DNA of 22,496 bases from the IMG/VR virus record IMGVR_UViG_3300009159_000347, positions 1-22,496 of that record; one strand, given 5' to 3'. Within the stretch, counting starts at the first letter, position 1; each line of letters starts with the position of its first letter. Position numbers and translations under genes: made by a program. Source of the stretch: a virus. Shown piece after piece: positions 8,375 through 15,052 of this stretch. Below the pieces are notes generated by a model. That model was not told where the DNA came from. It worked only from the letters and a program-made list of their open reading frames with translations, and ran no database searches.

Positions 8375-9055
8375 ATGATTGTTTTTCCTAACAATAAAGT
8401 TAGAGCAGACGTTATCGACAAACGTGATAGCATGTATCCAACATACGCCGTCATGACAAATACGTATCATAAAATTGATAACGACCAAATTGGCTGGGCG
8501 ACTATGTTTGGCTTCTCGCTAGGTGATTGCAAGGTTGTTGTTGGGGCTGACGTTTATCATCTAAAGCCAAACCAGTATTTTTCTATCCCTGTTAGAAATA
8601 AATGTGTTCACATAACACACGAAGATCAGCCTTCTTGTTTGTTTGCAGTATTCCGCCTTGGGTTTATTGGTCATGAACTTATTGGAAAACAAGATGTTAC
8701 ACGTACTGGTAAGTTGTCGTATATTGACGGCTGTTCTGACTCTCTGATGGTTTATCCGCCTCGCCTTGGTGATCCAACGTTGAATTATTTGTTTTTCCCA
8801 CCAAATACCAATCAGTCGTTTCACACGCATCCGAGTCTACGCATTGGTTGCGTTATTGATGGTGAAGGTATTTCGCATGCAGAATATGTCGTACCGCTTA
8901 CCCCAGGTACTTTCTTTTGTCTTGAGGAACATGAGCTTCATCGTTTTGTAACAAAAGATAAAAGTATGAAAGTAATCGCATATCACCCAGATGGCGACTG
9001 GGGTCCAACAGACGAAAACCATACTATGTTAAACAGGACTTATATAAAGAAATGA
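8375..9055 (+). CDS. Cupin-fold protein (possibly bicupin)
   Basis: A 226-residue protein whose C-terminal half carries a cupin pattern: FPPNTNQSFHTHPS (His150, His152) followed after about 33 residues by TPGTFFCLEEHELHRF (His186, His189). The two histidines of HTH plus a later histidine would bind a metal; the glutamate usual in motif 1 is not seen. The N-terminal half (GFSLGDCKVVVGADVY, PNQYFSIPV) looks like a second, degenerate cupin barrel without metal ligands. Cupins include isomerases, dioxygenases and sugar epimerases, so the reaction is open. Being placed right after the asparagine-synthase-like gene suggests small-molecule or modification chemistry. The Shine-Dalgarno is weak. Confidence 0.72.
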   Translation: MIVFPNNKVRADVIDKRDSMYPTYAVMTNTYHKIDNDQIGWATMFGFSLGDCKVVVGADVYHLKPNQYFSIPVRNKCVHITHEDQPSCLFAVFRLGFIGHELIGKQDVTRTGKLSYIDGCSDSLMVYPPRLGDPTLNYLFFPPNTNQSFHTHPSLRIGCVIDGEGISHAEYVVPLTPGTFFCLEEHELHRFVTKDKSMKVIAYHPDGDWGPTDENHTMLNRTYIKK

Positions 9056-9288
9056 TCACTCAATTAGAAACAGATCCAGAAACTGGCGAGCTGATAATGA
9101 TCATCCCACCTGATCTTTTATCGCAGATGGGATGGATTGAAGGCACAGAATTATTTTGGATTGACAATGAAGATGGCTCTTATAGCTTGAAGGAAAAAAA
9201 GAATGAATCTAGTGAAGCACAACGACCCGATCCTGATCACCCAGTGTCAACCGTTCAACTTTCAGGAACCTCCATTCGACCCGATTGA
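9052..9288 (+). CDS. Small AbrB/MazE-like (SpoVT fold) protein
   Basis: A 78-residue protein. Residues 10-48 (ELIMIIPPDLLSQMGW, EGTELFW, DGSYSLKE) follow the swapped-hairpin AbrB/MazE pattern of a beta strand, PxxLxxxLGW, EGD and a closing strand; small proteins of this type are common in T4-like marine phages. They may bind DNA as a dimer or be antitoxin relatives; no toxin gene is adjacent. The domain ends near residue 50, while the ORF continues about 28 residues inside the deformylase gene in another frame (86-base overlap), giving a proline-rich, low-complexity tail. The tail may be genuine or the result of a lost stop codon. It overlaps the cupin stop by four bases. Confidence 0.68.
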   Translation: MITQLETDPETGELIMIIPPDLLSQMGWIEGTELFWIDNEDGSYSLKEKKNESSEAQRPDPDHPVSTVQLSGTSIRPD

Positions 9289-9751
9289 GTTTTCACATGA
9301 GCTCGTGAAGTTCATGTACGATAACAAAGGTATCGGTCTAGCAGCTAATCAAGTCGGCGTTCCTTATCGTGTATTCGCTATGCGTGGTGAGCCACAAAAT
9401 TTTGTCTGTTTTAATCCTAGAGTCGTACAACCTTCTGCAGAAAAGATAAGTCTCGAAGAAGGATGCCTTTCGTTCCCAGGCTTGATTGTTAAGGTAACAA
9501 GACCAAGGCATGTTCGTGTTCGTTTTCAAACACCAAATGGTGATACTCGAACCGAAACGTTTATCGGTATGACTGCTAGAATTTTTCAACATGAGATTGA
9601 TCATCTTGACGGAAAGCTTTACTTTTCTCGTGCTTCGAGGTATCATAGAGAAATGGCAATGAAGAAGTGGAAACGAGGCGACTTCTCATCTATCGAAGTT
9701 AAACATAATCCTATCGGAGTTTATAGTGAACATCTTCTACGTCGACCCTGA
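9203..9751 (+). CDS. def: Peptide deformylase
   Basis: A 182-residue metalloenzyme that removes the formyl group from the N-terminal methionine of new proteins. All three family motifs are intact: GIGLAANQ (43-50), EEGCLS (85-90, the cysteine metal ligand) and QHEIDH (129-134, two histidine ligands and the catalytic glutamate). The length is normal, with a basic C-terminal tail, unlike the shortened C-terminus described for some marine-phage deformylases. A clear AAGGA site precedes ATG 9203. Phage deformylases are known from T4-like cyanophages, where they are thought to help maturation of host or phage proteins during infection. It overlaps the gene on each side. Confidence 0.95.
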   Translation: MNLVKHNDPILITQCQPFNFQEPPFDPIEFSHELVKFMYDNKGIGLAANQVGVPYRVFAMRGEPQNFVCFNPRVVQPSAEKISLEEGCLSFPGLIVKVTRPRHVRVRFQTPNGDTRTETFIGMTARIFQHEIDHLDGKLYFSRASRYHREMAMKKWKRGDFSSIEVKHNPIGVYSEHLLRRP

Positions 9752-10271
9752 TCCTGGAACTGCAGCCCAATGCTTGGTTGATAAGCATGTTGTCAAAATG
9801 ATTCTCGAGAGCGCCCAGTTGCTCTCGACAGCACATCGAGTGCTAGATGGTATTGAGTATGAAGGAAAATCTAAATCTGGTAGGAAGGCTCGACGATGGC
9901 TTCTTCCAGACTCTCGAGATTACACTATGTATGCAGCAACACACATTAACCATCCATCAGCTGTATGGTGTCGTCAATCAATTGAAAATTACAATTGGCT
10001 GGTAGACCATATGTTTGGACTCATGGGTGAGTATACACATCGTTACGGCAAAACACACAAGTGTTATGGAGAGCTTTCTTATCAGCTTCAATCTCCTCCT
10101 AAAAACTTGAAAGAATGGGACTGGACTCCTATGCCTTCGTGCATGGTAGAAGAATATATTATTTCAGAAGACCCCTTGACAAATTACAGAAACTACTATA
10201 GAATAGGAAAGTTAAATCTTCATAAGTGGACTAACAGGCAACCTCCGGAGTGGATAGATGGGCAGATTTGA
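9726..10271 (+). CDS. Conserved phage protein, DPDP/DKHVVKM family (pyrimidine-dimer glycosylase-like annotation)
   Basis: A 181-residue protein starting at GTG 9726 with GGAG at 9716-9719. It belongs to a family widespread in phages and marked by NIFYVDPDP, DKHVVKMILESAQLLSTAH, INHPSAVWCRQS..NYNWL, EYTHRYGKTHK and a C-terminal NYRNYYRIGK..KWT..QPPEW. As far as I remember, relatives are often labelled pyrimidine dimer DNA glycosylase-like (Pyr_excise), by distant likeness to the T4 DenV enzyme; that function is not shown here, and DenV itself has no such motifs. The many conserved His, Lys and Trp residues suggest an enzyme. It overlaps def by 26 bases and the membrane peptide gene by 14. Confidence 0.72.
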   Translation: MNIFYVDPDPGTAAQCLVDKHVVKMILESAQLLSTAHRVLDGIEYEGKSKSGRKARRWLLPDSRDYTMYAATHINHPSAVWCRQSIENYNWLVDHMFGLMGEYTHRYGKTHKCYGELSYQLQSPPKNLKEWDWTPMPSCMVEEYIISEDPLTNYRNYYRIGKLNLHKWTNRQPPEWIDGQI

Positions 10272-10461
10272 GTGGGATTGGTTTATTGGGTGGACATGCG
10301 CAACGACTATGGTTCTAGGTATTGTAACAGTGATTTATCTTGGATCGACTGATAATAATCAAAGGTATTATGCATCAATGGATAAGTGCACTACTGCTGG
10401 TGGATCGTTTATTCCTCAAAGCCGTGGAGACGCAATTTGTATCATGGGGTTTAAGCAATGA
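10258..10461 (+). CDS. Small membrane protein
   Basis: A 67-residue protein with one predicted membrane-spanning helix (about residues 8-29, FIGWTCATTMVLGIVTVIYL). It is followed by a short polar domain containing three cysteines, two of which may pair if the tail lies in the periplasm. CCGGAG at 10244-10249 serves as the ribosome site. The start overlaps the previous gene and the stop overlaps the MazG-like gene by four bases, which supports it as a real member of the operon. I do not recognise the family. Confidence 0.6.
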   Translation: MGRFEWDWFIGWTCATTMVLGIVTVIYLGSTDNNQRYYASMDKCTTAGGSFIPQSRGDAICIMGFKQ

Positions 10462-10829
10462 GTTTTTATACAGATGTACAAGACTTTCATCAGGCATTCG
10501 GGCAGCGTATTGGTGAGAAGCCAGAGTTTCCTGATGATGATGAACGTAAGCTGAGAGTTAAGCTTCTTAGGGAAGAATTTACTGAATACCTAGACGGAGA
10601 ATCTTTCAATGATCTTGTTGAAGTTGCCGATGCACTTGCTGACATTATCTATATTGCTTGTGGCACTGCCGTTTCTTATGGTATTCCTTTGGACGATGTT
10701 TTTGCTGAGGTGCATCGAAGCAATATGGCAAAGCTGGTCGATGGCAAGGTAATTCGTCGAGAAGATGGCAAGGTTCAAAAGCCAGAAGGCTGGACGCCGC
10801 CTGATGTTAAAGGTATCTTGGGAGTTTGA
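10458..10829 (+). CDS. MazG-like / all-alpha NTP pyrophosphohydrolase
   Basis: A 123-residue all-helical protein with the metal-binding pattern of the MazG/dUTPase/HisE superfamily: LREEFTEY (Glu39, Glu40, Glu43) and ExxDxxxD in EVADALAD (Glu55, Asp58, Asp62), then YGIPLDDVFAEVHRSNMAKL. It resembles phage proteins annotated as phosphoribosyl-ATP pyrophosphohydrolase-like. These hydrolyse (d)NTPs to monophosphates; in phages they may clear a normal or modified nucleotide from the pool or alter alarmone levels. Its position one gene before the TET/JBP-like oxygenase makes a role in nucleotide pools for modified DNA possible, though T4-like phages carry MazG genes without such pathways too. Confidence 0.82.
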   Translation: MSFYTDVQDFHQAFGQRIGEKPEFPDDDERKLRVKLLREEFTEYLDGESFNDLVEVADALADIIYIACGTAVSYGIPLDDVFAEVHRSNMAKLVDGKVIRREDGKVQKPEGWTPPDVKGILGV

Positions 10830-10831
10830 TG

Positions 10832-12130
10832 ATGGTAGAAGTATTGGTTAGAAAAAATGTTGGTGCCGAGGAAACTCTTGGTACCTTCATCAGTAAAGAA
10901 TATTATGACAGGGTAATTGATTCTGACTGTGATCTTTATGCTGAGATGATTGATGGTACTATTTCTGAAGAAAATCTTATCTTCAAGTACCGTAAGAATA
11001 CCTTCACTAAGGAAGAGCAAGATGCAGCCTATGCTGGTCTTCGCGAAGCTGCAACTGAATCTCAAAATCGTGGTATGGCGGCTGGCCCTCGTGGCGAACA
11101 GCTTGGCCAAGAGAAGCGTCAAAATCGCGACTGGGTGACGGGCGAGCAACTTAATATTCTCGAGCATTTGGCTCGTCCGCTCAACACTATTGATGATGGT
11201 ACTACCATTGAATCTATCAAGGAAGCATACAAGCGTGGCCACAAGGAGGAAACTCGTGGTCAGGTTTGGCTTCGCTCAGAGGTAACTAAGCTTTATCCTG
11301 AGTATCATGGTTGGTTTGATAAGTGGCTGGCAGGCGCTGAGAAAATGCCTCGTGAACAGCAAATCCATGATGCTAAATTTATAGTTAAAAATTACATTTC
11401 TGATACCAACTACGCTCAGTCAGTTATGTCTGGTATCGCTGGGTATTTCGATCGTTATCCACGTATTCCGTATGGTCGTGCTACATCATACACAGAAAAG
11501 AACTATGATAAGTTCGCTCTGTGTTATCCTTATCTTCATAAGCTTAATGATCAGTTCGCAAAGTTAATCCCTGGCAGATGGAAGGCTCAAAATGTACAGG
11601 CAAATAGACTTGACCCTCGATTCCGTATTGATGGCACTGTCTTCACTACTCTTACTGTTAACCACAACTGGCGTACTGCCTGTCACCGTGATGCTGGCGA
11701 TCTTACTACTGGTTTCAGTAACATTTGTGGGGTTACTGGTCCTGAAGGTAAAGGATGGCGTGGTGGTCAGTTTATTCTGCCTGAGTACCGCATTGCTATT
11801 GATCTCCAGCCTGGCGATATGTTGCTTGTAAATAACCATGCTGGCATCCATGCTAACGACGAGCTTATCGGTGATGACAACGACCGTATGACCATTGTTG
11901 CTTACTTTCGCGAAAAGATGGTTGAGTTGCAGTCATGGGATTACGAGAACCTTCGCAAGCAATATATTGACGATCGTCGTCTCAATAAGGACCATCCTCT
12001 TCAGCGTACTCTTTGGAACGGTGTTTCTGCAGGTATGTGGGAAGAGCAGGAGTGGTATGATTATATGAAGGCTCACAATATTGCTGATCCTTATGGTAAA
12101 GAAACATCTTCTTTGGAGGGATTCTTTTGA
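10832..12130 (+). CDS. TET/JBP-like 2-oxoglutarate/Fe(II) dioxygenase
   Basis: The C-terminal half fits the TET/JBP family that oxidises the methyl group of 5-methylcytosine or thymine in DNA. The core is NWRTACHRDAGD (Fe ligands His287 and Asp289, numbered from the TTG at 10826), GWRGGQFILPEYRIAIDLQPGD (the GG..xLPEY strand typical of JBP and phage TET), NNHAGIHAN (third ligand, His338 or His342) and DDNDRMTIVAYFRE, where Arg354 may hold 2-oxoglutarate. About 250 N-terminal residues with helical and aromatic content are unassigned and may bind DNA. Phage TET enzymes are known to act on DNA methyl groups as the first step of hypermodification. The gene overlaps the glycosyltransferase gene by four bases. 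Starts at TTG 10826, ATG 10829 and ATG 10832 are all possible; GGAG at 10821-10824 is best spaced for 10832. Confidence 0.82.
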   Translation: MVEVLVRKNVGAEETLGTFISKEYYDRVIDSDCDLYAEMIDGTISEENLIFKYRKNTFTKEEQDAAYAGLREAATESQNRGMAAGPRGEQLGQEKRQNRDWVTGEQLNILEHLARPLNTIDDGTTIESIKEAYKRGHKEETRGQVWLRSEVTKLYPEYHGWFDKWLAGAEKMPREQQIHDAKFIVKNYISDTNYAQSVMSGIAGYFDRYPRIPYGRATSYTEKNYDKFALCYPYLHKLNDQFAKLIPGRWKAQNVQANRLDPRFRIDGTVFTTLTVNHNWRTACHRDAGDLTTGFSNICGVTGPEGKGWRGGQFILPEYRIAIDLQPGDMLLVNNHAGIHANDELIGDDNDRMTIVAYFREKMVELQSWDYENLRKQYIDDRRLNKDHPLQRTLWNGVSAGMWEEQEWYDYMKAHNIADPYGKETSSLEGFF

Positions 12131-13119
12131 GTCTACATGCATTTTTCGATGAACCTTCAGACCTCGATTGGTTTAATCAAGGCAACGCTAATTCGACAGG
12201 CATAGGCATAAAAGTCGGCTATCGTAGAGTTGCTGGTAAAATTGGATTAACCACACACGAAGGTGGGACTCGTGGAGCTTGGGTAGATAAACGTGTCGGT
12301 TTGTTCAAGTGGATGTTTTCGCTTGGTTATAACATCAGTTTGTTGTCAGAAGGAACAGAACACACTCGTAACGAAGGTATTAACAGATCTGAAACCTATC
12401 ATGGTTATGATATTCTTTGTCTTGAGTTTGGCGGGACAAATATGCAGTTCTATGGTAAAGAGTGGATGAAAACTGTTAATATTATTGCAAACCATAAAGA
12501 CAAACTGAAAATTTTTATCTGCGACGACCCAGATCTTTCGTTCTTGTGGGAGCTTCTACCCGCCGACGAAGATTACAGTAAGTGGTCTATTTGGGCTAAT
12601 GCTACTAATGCAGAAGAAGTACTACGTGTTTTGAAAGCTCCTGTTGGAGTTAAATGTCGTCACGTTGCCATGGATAAATACATGGAAGCAGATTCTTTCA
12701 GTCCAGGATCTATCGATAAGGTAGTGTATATTGGGCGTAATAGTGGACGAGCTGCATATTTTAAAACCTTGGGCAAGTCCCCATATCTTCAAATTGCCGG
12801 TAAAGCAAAAGAGTGGGAAGACTATCCAAACCTTACGCTTGTCGATGTTCCTCAGCAAAAGGATCGTCGTAAGTTTTATCGCGACTATTATGGGTGTTTA
12901 GCTATCTATGACAAAAAACATAAAGAAACTGGGTGGCATACAGGAAGAGCATATCATGCATTATATGCCGGAATTCCTGTTCTGGCTCCTCCTGGGAACG
13001 ATGGCCTTGCTTGGTGCTACCCTATTAATGAACCTTCCGACATAGAAAAGTTTGTCCAACTTTCTGTTGAAGAAAGGCAAGCTATTTGGAAGAAACAACT
13101 TGACAAAGTGAGAGAATGA
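12127..13119 (+). CDS. Probable GT-B type glycosyltransferase (DNA-modifying candidate)
   Basis: A 330-residue protein starting at TTG 12127, supported by a strong GGAGG (12115-12119) at ideal spacing and a TTGA overlap with the oxygenase stop; the next in-frame ATG is far downstream. Two Rossmann-like halves can be guessed: an N-terminal one ending near DILCLEFGG, and a C-terminal one with VVYIGRNSGR and YLQIAGKAKEW, then KETGWHTGRAYHALYAGIPVL and LAWCYPINE. The H-T-G-R-A-YHAL-YAGIPVL pattern is like the GT-B nucleotide-sugar binding region, but I see no diagnostic motif of T4 alpha- or beta-glucosyltransferase. Translational coupling to the TET/JBP-like gene suggests that it adds a sugar to the oxidised base; capsule or protein glycosylation are alternatives. 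Confidence 0.6.
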   Translation: MSLHAFFDEPSDLDWFNQGNANSTGIGIKVGYRRVAGKIGLTTHEGGTRGAWVDKRVGLFKWMFSLGYNISLLSEGTEHTRNEGINRSETYHGYDILCLEFGGTNMQFYGKEWMKTVNIIANHKDKLKIFICDDPDLSFLWELLPADEDYSKWSIWANATNAEEVLRVLKAPVGVKCRHVAMDKYMEADSFSPGSIDKVVYIGRNSGRAAYFKTLGKSPYLQIAGKAKEWEDYPNLTLVDVPQQKDRRKFYRDYYGCLAIYDKKHKETGWHTGRAYHALYAGIPVLAPPGNDGLAWCYPINEPSDIEKFVQLSVEERQAIWKKQLDKVRE

Positions 13120-13559
13120 TAGTATCATATGATATTGATGGCGTTTTAGCTGAAGGTCCACCACTCTCAGAAAAGAAGTGGGGGCGTATGAATAAGTTCG
13201 AGCGTTCTGATAGAAAGAGGTTCCTGGTAGAGTGGTACCGCTCCGCTGCTCCTCTTTTAGTGCCGAAAGATCCTTATTTTATTGCAGTATCTGCTCGTAA
13301 AAATGAAGGAGAAGTGTACGCAGCAACTAAACAGTGGTTGGACTACCATTATCCAAAACGTGTAGTAGATTTGTATCTTCTAGAAAATTCTAGATCAGTT
13401 TTGAACGCTGCTACTTTCAAGGCTAATATTATGATCAAGGAAAATGTGCAAGTGCACTATGAAGATAATAAGCCAGTGCTGAAAATTATGAAAGAACTAG
13501 CTCCCAAGGTTCAGTATTACTTTTGGAAGCAAGGAATGCAAGAACCCGTGGAGTACTAA
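13116..13559 (+). CDS. HAD-superfamily phosphatase
   Basis: A 147-residue protein with HAD motif 1 as YDIDGVL (Asp6, Asp8) at the very N-terminus, a motif 2-like VSARK near residue 66, a conserved KANIMIKENV segment and motif 4-like HYEDNK near residue 126. This small type resembles deoxynucleotide or polynucleotide phosphatases and 5'-nucleotidases of phages rather than large cap-bearing HADs. It overlaps the glycosyltransferase stop by four bases, so it is made with it. It could remove phosphates from nucleotide or sugar-phosphate intermediates, or act in DNA end repair; the sequence does not decide. Confidence 0.8.
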   Translation: MIVSYDIDGVLAEGPPLSEKKWGRMNKFERSDRKRFLVEWYRSAAPLLVPKDPYFIAVSARKNEGEVYAATKQWLDYHYPKRVVDLYLLENSRSVLNAATFKANIMIKENVQVHYEDNKPVLKIMKELAPKVQYYFWKQGMQEPVEY

Positions 13560-13570
13560 GGAGATATATT

Positions 13571-13948
13571 ATGGATGAAGTTAAGGTGGTATATGGTATG
13601 GAAGATAAGCTCGAAGTTACGAAGGTAACAGCTAGTTATGGTGAAATCAATGTTTTTGGAAAAAACTTCTATAAGTACGCCGAAGATCGCATTATCACAG
13701 ATTTGCATGACTATATAGATAATACGTATGGCGAACACTACAAGACAGAAAATCACGATATCGAGTGTTTTGATGCTTGGATTGCTCTAGGAGAATCAAC
13801 TCCTACCTTCCGTAATACAGCTCTTAAGTACCTCTGGAGGTATGGTAAGAAAAATGGCAGCAATAAAGCTGATTTGATGAAAGCTCTACATTACACGATG
13901 ATGTGTTTGTATGTAGATCACTATAAGGATGATGATAATGGAAATTAA
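13571..13948 (+). CDS. DUF3310-like (SaV-type nucleotide kinase-like) protein
   Basis: A 125-residue protein from the ATG at 13571; AAGGAG at 13558-13563 decides this start over an upstream in-frame one at 13523 inside the HAD gene. The C-terminal half carries the DUF3310 signature: ECFDAWIALG, a short gap, RNTALKYLWRYGKKNG and then DLMKALHYTMMCLYV. The family is found in many phages as a stand-alone domain or joined to other modules, and has been proposed to be nucleotide-kinase-related. The N-terminal 55 residues are not recognised. Its neighbours are nucleotide/sugar enzymes, consistent with nucleotide metabolism, but this is inference. Confidence 0.78.
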   Translation: MDEVKVVYGMEDKLEVTKVTASYGEINVFGKNFYKYAEDRIITDLHDYIDNTYGEHYKTENHDIECFDAWIALGESTPTFRNTALKYLWRYGKKNGSNKADLMKALHYTMMCLYVDHYKDDDNGN

Positions 13949-14792
13949 TGTACCTGTTGAATTGCTACGTGAGAATAAGTTATTTGTTGCTACGCCAATG
14001 TATGGCGGTATGTGTGCTGGCATGTTTGCCAAGTCTACCGCCGACTTGTCTGCTATCTGCACCCAGTACGGGATTCCTATCCAGTTTTACTACCTCTTTA
14101 ATGAATCGTTAATCACTCGCGCACGAAACTATTGTGTAGATGAGTTCATGCGTTCTGATGCAAAGCATCTTATGTTTATTGACGCCGATATTGGTTTCAA
14201 TCCTCAGGATGTTATTGCTTTAATGGCGCTTCAGGCTCAGGAACCCGAGAAGTATGATATTATCGGCGGTCCTTATCCTAAGAAGTGCATCAGCTGGGAA
14301 AAGATCAAGCTTGCTGTTGACAAGGGCGTAGCGGATGAAGATGCTAATGTTCTTGAGAAGTTCGTTGGTGATTATGTTTTCAATCCTAAGAACGGTACGG
14401 GATCTATCCCGATTTCTGAGCCAGTCGAAGTTCTTGAAATCGGTACTGGCTTTATGATGATCACAAAGCAAGCCTTGACAAAGTTCAAGGACCATTATCC
14501 TGAGTATAGCTACAAGCCTGATCACGTACGTACGGAAGCTTTTGACGGCTCTCGCGAGATTATGCAGTATTTCCAGGCTGAGATTGATCCTGCTTCAAAG
14601 CGTTATCTTTCTGAGGATTATTGGTTCTGCCAGAAGGTTCAAAACATTAACTTGCGCACTTGGTTCTGCCCTTGGATGAAGATGCAGCATGTTGGTACAT
14701 ATATCTTTGGCGGTTCGCTTGCAGATCTTGCATCTATCGGTGCTTCTGCAACAGCTGATCCTGGCGCTCTTGGTGGCAAAAAGAAGAAGTGA
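13938..14792 (+). CDS. GT-A fold glycosyltransferase (phage type)
   Basis: A 284-residue protein. The GT-A core is visible: KLFVATPMYGG, a nucleotide-binding start; NESLITRARNYCVDEF; the metal/sugar-nucleotide DxD in LMFIDADIGF (Asp82, Asp84); EIGTGFMMITKQAL in the acceptor half; and SEDYWFCQKVQ followed by HVG near the end, the usual catalytic-base and ligand positions. Related proteins are common in T4-like marine and rhizobial phages, where targets are unknown; DNA bases, virion proteins and host surface sugars are all possible. AAGGA near 13925-13929 suits the ATG at 13938 better than ATGs at 13929 and 13932. The C-terminus is a Gly/Lys tail (GALGGKKKK). It overlaps the DUF3310-like gene by 11 bases. 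Confidence 0.85.
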   Translation: MEINVPVELLRENKLFVATPMYGGMCAGMFAKSTADLSAICTQYGIPIQFYYLFNESLITRARNYCVDEFMRSDAKHLMFIDADIGFNPQDVIALMALQAQEPEKYDIIGGPYPKKCISWEKIKLAVDKGVADEDANVLEKFVGDYVFNPKNGTGSIPISEPVEVLEIGTGFMMITKQALTKFKDHYPEYSYKPDHVRTEAFDGSREIMQYFQAEIDPASKRYLSEDYWFCQKVQNINLRTWFCPWMKMQHVGTYIFGGSLADLASIGASATADPGALGGKKKK

Positions 14793-14803
14793 GGTAATAT
14801 ATT

Positions 14804-15046
14804 ATGTTGATTCAGCTTACACATCCAGAAGCCAACTACGAGTTTTGGATTGATGATAACGAAATTACAGTGATGGAACGTTATAATCGCCCGCCTTCTA
14901 TGTTGATTACAATGAACGACGATCGTCCTAACGTTACAGCATTGGTTCTCAAGAGTGGAAAGATTATGTCTTGTAAGGAAACCCCAAGCCAAATTTTCGA
15001 AGTTATGAAGAACGCCAAGCCCCCATTTGTGATTACTGGAGAATAA
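14804..15046 (+). CDS. Small protein of unknown function, FlbD-like pattern
   Basis: An 80-residue protein just upstream of the clamp gene, with GAGG upstream at good spacing. The run LIQLTHP..NYEFWIDDNEI followed by SMLITMND and later KETPSQIFEVM loosely follows the FlbD/YlzI pattern (short beta strands, then a C-terminal helix starting with TP or SP). The resemblance is by eye only and no function follows from it. It closes the accessory block between 46 and 45, and the clamp gene begins six bases after its stop, so clamp and this ORF are co-transcribed. Confidence 0.68.
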   Translation: MLIQLTHPEANYEFWIDDNEITVMERYNRPPSMLITMNDDRPNVTALVLKSGKIMSCKETPSQIFEVMKNAKPPFVITGE

Positions 15047-15052
15047 TATAAC

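Noticed and set aside
10775-11242. 155-residue minus-strand ORF across the MazG-like and TET/JBP-like genes.
   Set aside because: Both plus-strand genes have motifs and ribosome sites; the antisense frame has neither.
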